Made by a program: the position numbers and the translations under genes
Assembly: GCA_900551465.1 (NCBI GenBank)
Contig: URWL01000154.1
Coordinates: forward strand, 1-5,640
DNA from: an uncultured Blautia sp.
GTDB taxonomy: Bacteria > Bacillota > Clostridia > Lachnospirales > Lachnospiraceae
DNA length: 5,640 bases
Direction: 5' to 3'
Shown here: piece by piece, positions 1 to 5,570 of the stretch
Layout of the letters: each line of letters begins with the position of its first letter
How positions within the stretch are numbered: the first letter of the stretch is position 1
The notes under the pieces: model-generated
Told to the model about the DNA's origin: nothing
Databases searched by the model: none
Seen by the model: the letters and a program-made list of their open reading frames with translations, nothing else

Positions 1-176
1 ATTTTTAAATCCCCCCGATGAAAAAAGTGTGTGGAAATTCCACACCAGGTAATACTATATCAGAAGTAAGGAAGCGATTCAACTAATAAAAATGGGAGAT
101 TAATCAGAAAACAGCACAAAAACACTTATGAATTTTCGTGCAATATTCTGATTTTGTGATTAGTGAAAAAATAAAC
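1..176. other. Intergenic region without a recognisable gene
   Basis: No complete gene is visible here. A reading frame open from base 2 to a TAA at 50-52 could be the last 16 codons of an upstream gene, but this is too short to identify. An imperfect dyad lies upstream of the promoter at 177: AATCAGAA (102-109) is exactly complementary to TTCTGATT (146-153), and inside it GCAC (114-117) matches GTGC (138-141). It could be a regulatory site or a folded RNA, but the 36-nt interior makes it weak. The region is AT-rich, as expected upstream of a promoter. Confidence 0.5.
21..45 (-). terminator. Palindrome with a T-run, possible leftward terminator
   Basis: GTGTGGAA (29-36), one base, then TTCCACAC (38-45) form a perfect dyad. 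Read on the minus strand the hairpin is followed, after two bases, by six T's (26-21), which is the form of an intrinsic terminator for leftward transcription. On the plus strand no T-run follows. No minus-strand gene is visible to its right, so the transcript it would end is unknown; a protein-binding palindrome is the alternative. Confidence 0.3.
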
Positions 177-205
177 TTGCAAGGATCTTCTAAATATGAT
201 AATAT
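177..205 (+). promoter_or_regulatory. Sigma-A type promoter with extended -10
   Basis: TTGCAA (177-182) is separated by exactly 17 bases from TAATAT (200-205), and a TG at 197-198 gives an extended -10 (TGnTAATAT). Transcription would start near 211-213. It is the only convincing rightward promoter upstream of hflK, and it sits about 30 bases before the small ORF at 234. The same octamer ACTTGCAA forms the -35 of the rpmJ promoter. Confidence 0.7.
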
Positions 206-233
206 TCCATTCAAAGAAAAGGGAGTAGCGGCC

Positions 234-305
234 ATGAATGAAAACGAGATTGTTTTTCAGAAAGTGGTACATATTTGCGTCAGTACGGTATCTGAATTAT
301 CATAA
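234..305 (+). CDS. Possible 23-residue peptide or leader peptide
   Basis: An ATG at 234 follows a purine-rich AAAAGGGAG (217-225) at a workable distance and opens 23 codons that end with TAA at 303-305. The peptide starts MNENEIVFQKVV and ends in SELS; it has one Cys and no obvious signal peptide, membrane segment or known motif. I do not recognise it. What supports it is position: a strong promoter about 30 bases upstream and a strong terminator-like hairpin 28 bases downstream. It could be a small protein, a leader peptide controlling read-through into hflK, or a chance ORF within a small RNA. ORFs this short arise by chance, so confidence is limited. Confidence 0.35.
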   Translation: MNENEIVFQKVVHICVSTVSELS

Positions 306-332
306 TGATATCCGCGATATGAAGTAAGCAGC

Positions 333-392
333 AAGACTTTTGTTTTGAGGCAGAATATGATCTGTCCGAAATGAAAGTCTTTTTCTTTTCTT
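333..392 (+). terminator. Intrinsic terminator or attenuator before hflK
   Basis: Bases 334-347 pair continuously with 367-380 (with wobble pairs at 341-373, 342-372 and 346-368). After one bulged A (348), bases 349-354 pair with 361-366 around a 6-base loop (355-360). The hairpin has about 20 pairs and runs directly into a T-rich tract (380-393, broken by two C's). The stem is AU-rich at its base but long and nearly continuous. It would end transcripts from the promoter at 177-205 after about 180 nt, or act as a regulated attenuator whose read-through reaches hflK 90 bases downstream. Confidence 0.65.
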
Positions 393-398
393 TAAACA

Positions 399-448
399 TC
401 AGAAAAGCCCTGGAAGGACATATCTGAACCTCAGAAAAGATATATCTG
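399..448 (+). repeat. Short interleaved direct repeats before hflK
   Basis: TCAGAAAAG occurs at 399-407 and 431-439, exactly 32 bases apart, and ATATCTG at 420-426 and 442-448. The first ATATCT (420-425) is also complementary to AGATAT (438-443), so the segment can form a small hairpin just ahead of the hflK ribosome binding site. Both copies lie between the terminator-like hairpin and hflK. They may be binding sites or chance in AT-rich DNA. Confidence 0.35.
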
Positions 449-470
449 TATGTTCGAAAGAAAGGGCAGC

Positions 471-477
471 AAGGAGG
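471..477 (+). promoter_or_regulatory. Ribosome binding site that fixes the hflK start
   Basis: AAGGAGG at 471-477 directly abuts the in-frame ATG at 478, leaving no spacer, but lies 6 bases before the next in-frame ATG at 484. The second ATG is therefore the likely start of hflK. Confidence 0.75.
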
Positions 478-483
478 ATGCAG

Positions 484-1545
484 ATGGAGGAATTTAATAC
501 TAACAGTATGAATATGAAAAAAAAATGGTCCCCCAGAAAACCAAAAGCAGGAAAGCATATAAAAAAAGCAGCAGTCATTGCGGCGTCTGTGGCAGTAGTG
601 GGACTGCTTGCAACCGATTGTACCTACCAGATCCAGGAACAGGAGCAGGCTGTACTGTCTACATTGGGAGTTCCCAAGGCAGTAACGGAAACAGGACTTC
701 ATTTTAAGCTGCCGCTGATCCAGAAGGTACATAAGGTAAATACCACCATTCAGGGCTTTCCGATCGGGTACAATCAGCAGAATAATGATGTGGTGGCAGA
801 CGAAGGGATCATGATCACTTCAGATTATAATTTCATTGATGTGGATTTCTTTGTGGAGTACAGGATTACAGAGCCGGTGAAATATCTTTATACGTCTCAG
901 CAGCCGGAGGAGATTCTGAAAAGTATTTCCCAGAGCTGCATACGTACGGTGATCGCCAGCTATACAGTGGATGACGTCCTTACAACAGGAAAAAGTGAGA
1001 TCCAGGCAAAGATCAAGGATATGATCATGAAAAAAATGGAAGAGCAGGATGTGGGAATTCAGCTGGTGAATATTACCATACAGGATTCCGAGCCGCCTAC
1101 ACAGGAAGTTATGAAAGCGTTTAAAGCTGTTGAGACAGCGAAACAGGGAAAAGAAACAGCAGTCAATAATGCAAACAAATACAGAAACGAGAAGCTTCCG
1201 GAAGCTGAGGCACAGGCAGACCAGATTGTTCAGGATGCAGAAGCCCAGAAGCAGGTGCGTATCAACGAAGCTGAGGCAGAGGTGGCAAGATTTAATGCCA
1301 TGTATGAGGAATATGTAAAAAATCCTACAGTGACCAAACTCCGTATGTTTTATGAAACCATGGAGGATGTACTTCCGGGTATGAAGATTGTGATTGATAA
1401 TGGTGACGGTACGCAGAAGGTTCTTCCTCTGGATTCCTTTACCGGAGACGGCGGACAGGAAGCAGAAAATGGACAGAGTGCAGAGGAGCCTTTGCAGACT
1501 CAGGATGGGACAACAGATGTTCAGACAACTCAGGGAGGTGAATAA
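484..1545 (+). CDS. hflK: SPFH/prohibitin-family membrane protein HflK
   Basis: The product is 353 residues from the ATG at 484. It has a basic N-terminus (about 11-28), one membrane segment (about 29-44), an SPFH domain (about 48-215), a long Ala/Glu/Gln-rich helical coiled-coil segment (about 215-285) and an acidic Gln/Gly-rich tail (318-353). The stretch VNITIQDSEPP (195-205), followed by an AFKAVETAK segment and NNANKYRNEKLPEAEAQ, is the HflK-type end of the SPFH domain. In E. coli HflK and HflC form a large cage around FtsH and modulate its proteolysis of membrane proteins; the same role here is inferred. A Cys at 46 follows the membrane segment, but the preceding residues are not a normal lipobox. 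hflC follows 5 nt after the stop, so the two are surely co-transcribed and probably co-translated. Length is somewhat below the proteobacterial HflK, which carries a Gly-rich N-terminal extension. Confidence 0.9.
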   Translation: MEEFNTNSMNMKKKWSPRKPKAGKHIKKAAVIAASVAVVGLLATDCTYQIQEQEQAVLSTLGVPKAVTETGLHFKLPLIQKVHKVNTTIQGFPIGYNQQNNDVVADEGIMITSDYNFIDVDFFVEYRITEPVKYLYTSQQPEEILKSISQSCIRTVIASYTVDDVLTTGKSEIQAKIKDMIMKKMEEQDVGIQLVNITIQDSEPPTQEVMKAFKAVETAKQGKETAVNNANKYRNEKLPEAEAQADQIVQDAEAQKQVRINEAEAEVARFNAMYEEYVKNPTVTKLRMFYETMEDVLPGMKIVIDNGDGTQKVLPLDSFTGDGGQEAENGQSAEEPLQTQDGTTDVQTTQGGE

Positions 1546-1550
1546 ATACT

Positions 1551-2432
1551 ATGAAAAAGAAAAAAGTTCTCATAGGTATTGCCGGAGTTTTTGTATTTGC
1601 AGCAGCTCTTACATCAATTACGGTAACAAAGCAAAATGAATATAAGCTGATCCGTCAGTTTGGAAAGGTGCAGCGCGTCATCGATAAGCCGGGTATCAGT
1701 CTCAGGATACCGGTGGTGGAAACTACAGCAACATTGCCAAAGCAGACGCTTCTTTACGATTTGGCACCATCTGATGTTATCACAAGAGACAAGAAGACTA
1801 TGATCACAGACAGCTATGTGATCTGGAGGATCTCTGATCCATTGAAATTTGCAAGGACACTGAATTCTTCCATTGAAAATGGAGAAAGCCGTATCAATAC
1901 AGCTGTATATAATGCAACAAAAAATGCCATCAGCAGCATGTCTCAGGACGAAGTGATCACAAGCCGGGATGGAGAACTTGCAGAAATGGTTATGGGATCT
2001 GTGGAAAACAACATGGAGCAGTACGGGATTTCTGTAATGCTGTTTGATACCAAGCAGCTGGATCTTCCTGATGATAATAAGGAAGCTGTTTATGAACGGA
2101 TGGTTTCCGAAAGAGATAACATTGCAGCTACCTATACGGCGCAGGGTAATTCAGAGGCCAAGGTGATCAGAAACACTACTGACAAAGAGGTTGCCATTCA
2201 GATTTCTGAGGCAAAGAAAAAAGCAGAAATTCTGGAAGCAGAAGGCGAGCAGGAATATATGAAGATTCTTGCCAGTGCTTACGGGGAAGAGGGAAGAAGC
2301 GATTTCTATTCATTTGTAAGAAGTCTTGATGCTTTGAAGAATTCTATGAAGGGTGAAGATAAGACTGTGATCCTTTCCGCAGATTCTCCGATCGCTCAGA
2401 TCTTCCAGGGGAATTCCGGAACAGTGGAATAA
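1551..2432 (+). CDS. hflC: SPFH/prohibitin-family membrane protein HflC
   Basis: The product is 293 residues. Its ATG lies 10 bases after GGGAGGTG (1533-1540), which sits in the last codons of hflK. A short basic start (KKKK) precedes one membrane segment (about 6-24). The SPFH domain follows (about 26-190), with the HflC-like features RQFGKVQRVIDKPG (35-48), a TRDKKTMITDSYVIWRISDP stretch (78-97) and VYERMVSERDNIA (180-192). The C-terminal helix (about 195-250) contains SEAKKKAEILEAEGEQEYMK, the usual HflC pattern rich in Ala, Glu and Lys. Most of the protein should face the outer side of the membrane, as in E. coli HflC, where it pairs with HflK in the FtsH-associated complex. The gene ends an apparent two-gene unit, with a terminator about 40 bases after the stop. 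Annotation pipelines often call such Firmicute pairs 'protease modulator HflK/HflC'; no ftsH is seen nearby. Confidence 0.9.
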   Translation: MKKKKVLIGIAGVFVFAAALTSITVTKQNEYKLIRQFGKVQRVIDKPGISLRIPVVETTATLPKQTLLYDLAPSDVITRDKKTMITDSYVIWRISDPLKFARTLNSSIENGESRINTAVYNATKNAISSMSQDEVITSRDGELAEMVMGSVENNMEQYGISVMLFDTKQLDLPDDNKEAVYERMVSERDNIAATYTAQGNSEAKVIRNTTDKEVAIQISEAKKKAEILEAEGEQEYMKILASAYGEEGRSDFYSFVRSLDALKNSMKGEDKTVILSADSPIAQIFQGNSGTVE

Positions 2433-2469
2433 AGAGGCAGGAAACTGTGATATTATAAATAATAAAGGG

Positions 2470-2518
2470 ACAGCAGGAACCGGAACGTGGAAACGGGAAG
2501 GTACCTGCTGTTTTTAAT
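2470..2518 (+). terminator. Intrinsic terminator after hflC
   Basis: ACAGCAGG (2470-2477) pairs perfectly with CCTGCTGT (2504-2511), and ACC (2479-2481) with GGT (2500-2502) inside it. The stem runs directly into TTTTTAATATTTTT. This cleanly closes hflKC and separates it from the ribosomal protein unit. Confidence 0.85.
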
Positions 2519-2553
2519 ATTTTTGTATTATTTTAAAAAAATCAAAAAAATAC

Positions 2554-2587
2554 TTGCAATCCGTATACTTTGGTGCTACACTATAAT
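2554..2587 (+). promoter_or_regulatory. Promoter of the rpmJ-rpsM-rpsK-rpsD-rpoA unit
   Basis: TTGCAA (2554-2559) lies 17 bases before TACACT (2577-2582), which overlaps a perfect TATAAT (2582-2587). With TTGCAA as -35 the 17-base spacing favours TACACT; the perfect TATAAT would then have a 22-base spacer or a poor -35. Transcription should start near 2589-2595 in either case. An A-rich block (2535-2550) upstream could act as an UP-like element. It is the only clear promoter between the hflC terminator and rpoA. Confidence 0.7.
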
Positions 2588-2591
2588 GCGA

Positions 2592-2608
2592 ACGCGCTAT
2601 GAGTGCGT
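2592..2608 (+). promoter_or_regulatory. Hairpin at the 5' end of the rpmJ transcript
   Basis: ACGCGC (2592-2597) pairs with GTGCGT (2603-2608) around TATGA, with one G-U pair. It sits within a few bases of the predicted transcription start. Hairpins this close to a 5' end are known to stabilise mRNA, which is the inferred role here; it also ends 30 bases before the ribosome binding site and so does not block it. Confidence 0.4.
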
Positions 2609-2653
2609 CCGTAACTGCAGATTCAAGTCGAAACTACGAGAGGAGGATTTCCA

Positions 2654-2767
2654 GTGAAAGTAAGATCATCTGTAAAACCGATCTGTGAGAAATGCAAGAT
2701 CATCAAAAGAAAAGGATCTATCAGAGTAATCTGTGAAAATCCAAAACACAAACAGCGCCAGGGCTAA
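2654..2767 (+). CDS. rpmJ: 50S ribosomal protein L36 (bL36)
   Basis: This 37-residue protein starts at GTG, 7 bases after AGGAGG (2641-2646), and ends with TAA at 2765-2767. The sequence begins [15 protein letters not shown] and ends NPKHKQRQG, typical of bL36. Cys11, Cys14, Cys27 and His32 form the zinc-binding ribbon, so this is the zinc-containing form. L36 binds 23S rRNA in the large subunit and is among the last proteins added. It is the first gene after the promoter at 2554-2587. In many Firmicutes infA lies immediately upstream; here the upstream gene is hflC with its terminator. An exact family pattern and an ideal ribosome binding site make the call secure despite its size. Confidence 0.95.
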   Translation: MKVRSSVKPICEKCKIIKRKGSIRVICENPKHKQRQG

Positions 2768-3060
2768 TGCCGGTAGTTTGTGAAACGTGCGGCTGCAGTT
2801 TGATACACCCGGAAGGGTTGTTCGGACTGTTTGAATTTTTTATCAAAGCATGTATTGCCTAATACCGAGAGGCAACAGCAGCTTAACCAGCTGCAATTTC
2901 GGAAAGGCTGTCTTACGCCAAAGACGGCTGGGTGTTTTACCGAGGCACCCCAATTAGGAAACTAGAAACAGGAAGCATATCTGGAGATTCACCCCATTTC
3001 ACCTTGCGGGAGCAAGTGGTGTACACAGAAGGCTTTCAAAACAGAAAATGGAGGAAACAG
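2768..3060 (+). ncRNA. Structured rpmJ-rpsM intercistronic leader RNA
   Basis: The gap of about 295 nt has no convincing gene but is packed with hairpins. (A) 2796-2810 pairs with 2815-2829 around GGAA, with two single-base bulges. (A') TTTGA 2830-2834 pairs with TCAAA 2843-2847 around a T-rich loop. (B) TTGCCT 2855-2860 pairs with AGGCAA 2870-2875. (C) GCAGCT 2878-2883 pairs with AGCTGC 2889-2894. (D) GTCTT 2910-2914 pairs with AAGAC 2921-2925. (E) 2930-2937 pairs with 2943-2950 around TACCG. (F) 3000-3007 pairs with 3012-3021 around GGGA, enclosed by GGAAGC 2971-2976 with GCTTTC 3032-3037. The loops of B and E both contain TACCG, complementary to CGGTA at 2771-2775. In E. coli, S4 represses the alpha operon by binding a pseudoknot at rpsM; S4 is encoded downstream here too, so S4 autoregulation is a reasonable but unproven idea. 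Confidence 0.6.
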
Positions 3061-3063
3061 TAC

Positions 3064-3432
3064 ATGGCTCGTATAGCTGGTGTAGACTTACCAAGAGAAA
3101 AACGTATTGAAATCGGCCTTACCTATATTTATGGTATCGGCAGACCAAGCGCAGACAAAATCCTTGCGCAGGCAAATGTAAATCCTGACACACGTGTCAG
3201 AGATCTTACTGATGATGAAGTAAAGAGAATCAGCGCTGTCATTGATGAAACAATGATGGTAGAAGGTGATCTTCGTCGTGAAATCGCTCTGAATATCAAG
3301 AGACTGCAGGAAATCGGATGCTACAGAGGAATCCGTCATCGTAAAGGACTTCCGGTTCGTGGTCAGAAGACTAAGACTAATGCAAGAACACGCAAAGGTC
3401 CGAAGAGAACAGTAGCAAACAAGAAAAAATAA
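3064..3432 (+). CDS. rpsM: 30S ribosomal protein S13 (uS13)
   Basis: The 122-residue product begins [14 protein letters not shown], the usual S13 start, at an ATG 9 bases after GGAGG (3050-3054). Upstream codons stay open to 2932 but are non-coding leader. The N-terminal helical domain carries the [14 protein letters not shown] helix-two-turn-helix stretch (21-34), and the basic tail contains [17 protein letters not shown] (99-115), which reaches into the decoding region between 16S rRNA and the tRNAs. S13 sits in the head of the 30S subunit, contacts S19 and forms bridges to the large subunit. Length is normal for the family. It follows the long structured leader and is the first gene of the classic alpha operon order. 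Confidence 0.97.
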   Translation: MARIAGVDLPREKRIEIGLTYIYGIGRPSADKILAQANVNPDTRVRDLTDDEVKRISAVIDETMMVEGDLRREIALNIKRLQEIGCYRGIRHRKGLPVRGQKTKTNARTRKGPKRTVANKKK

Positions 3433-3484
3433 TTCGTAACATATAGTATATTTCAAATAAAGGAAAGCGTAGGTTAGTTTTAAA

Positions 3485-3880
3485 ATGGCAAAAGCAACCA
3501 GAAAAACGACAACAAAACGTCGTGTCAAGAAAAACGTTGAACACGGACAGGCACATATCCAGTCTTCTTTCAATAACACAATCGTTACTCTGACTGATAG
3601 CGAAGGAAACGCTCTTTCATGGGCAAGTGCCGGTGGTCTGGGATTTAGAGGTTCAAGGAAATCTACTCCTTATGCAGCGCAGATGGCAGCAGAGACTGCA
3701 ACAAAAGCTGCTCTTATCCATGGATTAAAAACTGTTGATGTTATGGTAAAAGGACCGGGATCAGGCCGTGAAGCTGCAATTCGTGCACTTCAGGCATGTG
3801 GTCTTGAAGTAACAAGTATCCGTGACGTAACACCGGTTCCGCATAACGGATGCCGTCCACCAAAACGCAGAAGAGTCTAA
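3485..3880 (+). CDS. rpsK: 30S ribosomal protein S11 (uS11)
   Basis: The 131-residue product starts [21 protein letters not shown], a common Firmicute S11 N-terminus, and ends with the near-invariant [12 protein letters not shown]. In between lie [16 protein letters not shown] (23-38), [14 protein letters not shown] (53-66) and [15 protein letters not shown] (88-102), all core S11 motifs. S11 binds 16S rRNA in the platform of the 30S subunit and helps shape the mRNA exit region. The Asn-Gly at 121-122 corresponds to the site of isoaspartate known in E. coli S11. The ribosome binding site is unusual: AAAGGAAAG (3459-3467) lies 17 bases before the ATG, and nothing better is closer. The gap to rpsM is 52 bases and no promoter is evident. 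Confidence 0.97.
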   Translation: MAKATRKTTTKRRVKKNVEHGQAHIQSSFNNTIVTLTDSEGNALSWASAGGLGFRGSRKSTPYAAQMAAETATKAALIHGLKTVDVMVKGPGSGREAAIRALQACGLEVTSIRDVTPVPHNGCRPPKRRRV

Positions 3881-3898
3881 TTAAGGAGGAAGCTTGAA

Positions 3899-4492
3899 AT
3901 GGCAGTAAACAGAGTGCCTGTACTGAAAAGATGCAGATCCCTTGGTCTGGATCCAATTTACTTAGGAATTGATAAAAAATCCACAAGACAGTTAAAACGT
4001 GCAAACAGAAAAATGTCTGAGTACGGTTTACAGTTAAGAGAAAAACAGAAAGCAAAATTCATCTACGGTGTTCTTGAGAAACCTTTCCGTAACTACTACA
4101 AGAAAGCAGACAGAATGCCGGGCCAGACAGGTGAAAACCTGATGGTTATGCTTGAGACAAGACTTGATAACGTGATCTTCCGTATGGGATTTGCAAGAAC
4201 AAGACGTGAAGCTCGTCAGATCGTTGACCACAAGCACGTACTTGTAAACGGTAAATGTGTAAACATTCCGTCTTACCTTGTAAAAGCCGGAGACACAATC
4301 GAGATCAAAGAAAAATGCAAAGGTTCCGAAAGATACAAAGGAATCCTGGAAGTAACAGGCGGAAGACTTGTTCCGGAGTGGCTTGATGTAAATCAGGATG
4401 CTCTCAGCGGAACTGTAAAAGAGCTTCCAAACAGAGAAGTAATTGATGTACCTGTAGACGAGATGCTTATCGTCGAGCTGTACTCTAAGTAA
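3899..4492 (+). CDS. rpsD: 30S ribosomal protein S4 (uS4)
   Basis: The 197-residue product begins MAVNRVPVLKRCRSLGLDP. The start is 9 bases after a strong AAGGAGG (3883-3889). The N-terminal region has only one Cys (12), so it lacks the four-Cys zinc motif of many S4 proteins. KFIYGVLEKPFRNYYKKA (53-70) and the S4 RNA-binding domain (about 86-149, with LETRLDNVIFRMGFARTRREARQ) are clear. S4 nucleates assembly of the 30S body by binding the 5' domain of 16S rRNA. In E. coli it also represses its own operon through the rpsM leader, whereas in B. subtilis rpsD is a separate gene with its own leader; here the E. coli-like position applies. rpsK ends 18 bases upstream. Some clostridia carry a second rpsD elsewhere, so this may not be the only copy. 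Confidence 0.97.
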   Translation: MAVNRVPVLKRCRSLGLDPIYLGIDKKSTRQLKRANRKMSEYGLQLREKQKAKFIYGVLEKPFRNYYKKADRMPGQTGENLMVMLETRLDNVIFRMGFARTRREARQIVDHKHVLVNGKCVNIPSYLVKAGDTIEIKEKCKGSERYKGILEVTGGRLVPEWLDVNQDALSGTVKELPNREVIDVPVDEMLIVELYSK

Positions 4493-4493
4493 A

Positions 4494-4562
4494 GCATAGA
4501 AGTTAAGGTGCAACTGAGCTTTTATGCGATCCCCAAACAATGCCAAGGCATAGTTTGGGGAT
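4494..4562 (+). promoter_or_regulatory. Tandem hairpins between rpsD and rpoA
   Basis: The first hairpin pairs 4494-4502 with 4519-4527 (nine pairs, one G-U), starting 2 bases after the rpsD stop. The second pairs ATCCCCAAAC (4529-4538) perfectly with GTTTGGGGAT (4553-4562), continuing after one A-A mismatch with ATGC (4540-4543) to GCAT (4548-4551) around CAAG. They are separated by a single base. No T-run follows either one, so they are not simple terminators. Likely roles are mRNA processing or stability, or partial attenuation that sets rpoA expression relative to the ribosomal protein genes. Confidence 0.65.
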
Positions 4563-4610
4563 ACTACATTAAAAGTATGACGCAGCTTTCCAGAAGGAGG
4601 GAGCCTTATA

Positions 4611-5570
4611 GTGTTTGATTTTAATAAACCAAAAATCGAAATTACCGAAATATCCGAAGATAAGAAATTTGGCAGATTCGTAGTGGAACCGCTGGAAAGA
4701 GGTTATGGTACTACCCTTGGCAATTCTCTCAGAAGAATTATGCTGTCTTCCCTCCCGGGAGCAGCTGTAAGCCAGGTGAAGATCGATGGCGTACTGCATG
4801 AATTCAGTTCTATCCCAGGTGTAAAAGAGGACGTTTCAGAGATTATCATGAATCTGAAAAGCCTTGCGATCAAAAATACAAGCTCTGACAATGAACCAAA
4901 GACCGCATACATTGAGTGTGAGGGAAAAGGTGTTGTGACAGCTGCTGATATCCAGACAGATCAGGATATTGAGATCATGAACCCGGATCAGGTTATCGCA
5001 ACTCTGAATGGCGGTAAGGACTGCAGACTTGCTATGGAACTTACCATTACCAGAGGACGTGGATATGTAAGTGCTGATAAAGGGAAAACAGATGACATGC
5101 CTATTGGCGTTATTGCTGTAGATGCCATCTATACACCGGTTGACAGAGTGAATATGGTTGTAGAAAACACCCGTGTAGGTCAGGTGACAGACTATGATAA
5201 GCTGACACTTGATGTATTCACAAACGGTACTCTGGACCCGGATGAGGCAGTCAGCCTTGCTGCAAAAGTATTAAGTGAACATTTAAGCCTGTTCATTGAT
5301 CTTTCTGAAAATGCGAAGACCGCTGAGGTCATGATCGAAAAAGAAGACAATGAGAAGGAAAAAGTCCTGGAAATGAGCATTGACGAGCTTGAGCTGTCTG
5401 TTCGTTCCTATAACTGCCTGAAGAGAGCAGGAATCAATACAGTAGAGGAGCTGTGCAACAGAACTTCTGAAGATATGATGAAAGTTCGTAACCTTGGACG
5501 CAAGTCTTTAGAAGAAGTTCTTGCAAAACTGAAAGAACTGGGCCTGCAGCTTCAGCCTACAGAGGAGTAA
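4611..5570 (+). CDS. rpoA: DNA-directed RNA polymerase alpha subunit
   Basis: The 319-residue product starts at GTG, 10 bases after AAGGAGG (4594-4600), with [14 protein letters not shown], the usual alpha N-terminus. The N-terminal domain (1 to about 232) dimerises and carries the beta and beta' subunits; it contains [21 protein letters not shown] (30-50) and [16 protein letters not shown] charged linker (about 240-252) leads to the C-terminal domain (about 253-312). There R265, N268, C269, L270, K271, G296, K298 and S299 match, even in numbering, the E. coli residues that bind UP elements and activators. The ends [11 protein letters not shown] and [10 protein letters not shown] are typical. 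Full length and intact. It is the last complete gene of the operon; rplQ is expected just beyond the window. Confidence 0.97.
   Translation: MFDFNKPKIEITEISEDKKFGRFVVEPLERGYGTTLGNSLRRIMLSSLPGAAVSQVKIDGVLHEFSSIPGVKEDVSEIIMNLKSLAIKNTSSDNEPKTAYIECEGKGVVTAADIQTDQDIEIMNPDQVIATLNGGKDCRLAMELTITRGRGYVSADKGKTDDMPIGVIAVDAIYTPVDRVNMVVENTRVGQVTDYDKLTLDVFTNGTLDPDEAVSLAAKVLSEHLSLFIDLSENAKTAEVMIEKEDNEKEKVLEMSIDELELSVRSYNCLKRAGINTVEELCNRTSEDMMKVRNLGRKSLEEVLAKLKELGLQLQPTEE

Noticed and set aside
298..310. TATCAT-A-ATGATA palindrome as a Fur or PerR box
   Set aside because: The half-sites have the wrong order for the usual TGATAAT-N-ATTATCA arrangement, and it overlaps the stop of the small ORF rather than a promoter.
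478..483. ATG at 478 as the hflK start
   Set aside because: The AAGGAGG site abuts it with no spacer; the in-frame ATG at 484 has a normal 6-base spacer.
525..608. HflK as a lipoprotein because of the Cys after its membrane segment
   Set aside because: The residues before Cys46 (LLATD) do not fit a lipobox, and HflK proteins are anchored by the membrane helix itself.
280..732. 150-codon minus-strand ORF
   Set aside because: It is antisense to the hflK start and crosses the terminator hairpin. Its Cys/Phe/His-rich composition is unlike a real protein, and it has no ribosome binding site that stands out.
2932..3063. In-frame open extension of rpsM by 44 codons to an ATG at 2932
   Set aside because: The S13 N-terminus begins at MARIAGVD (3064) with its own ribosome binding site. 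The upstream codons encode no known S13 sequence and overlap hairpins E and F.
3088..4546. Long minus-strand ORFs opposite rpsM, rpsK and rpsD
   Set aside because: They are antisense to highly conserved ribosomal protein genes and have odd Cys/Phe/Ser-rich compositions; they are frame shadows.
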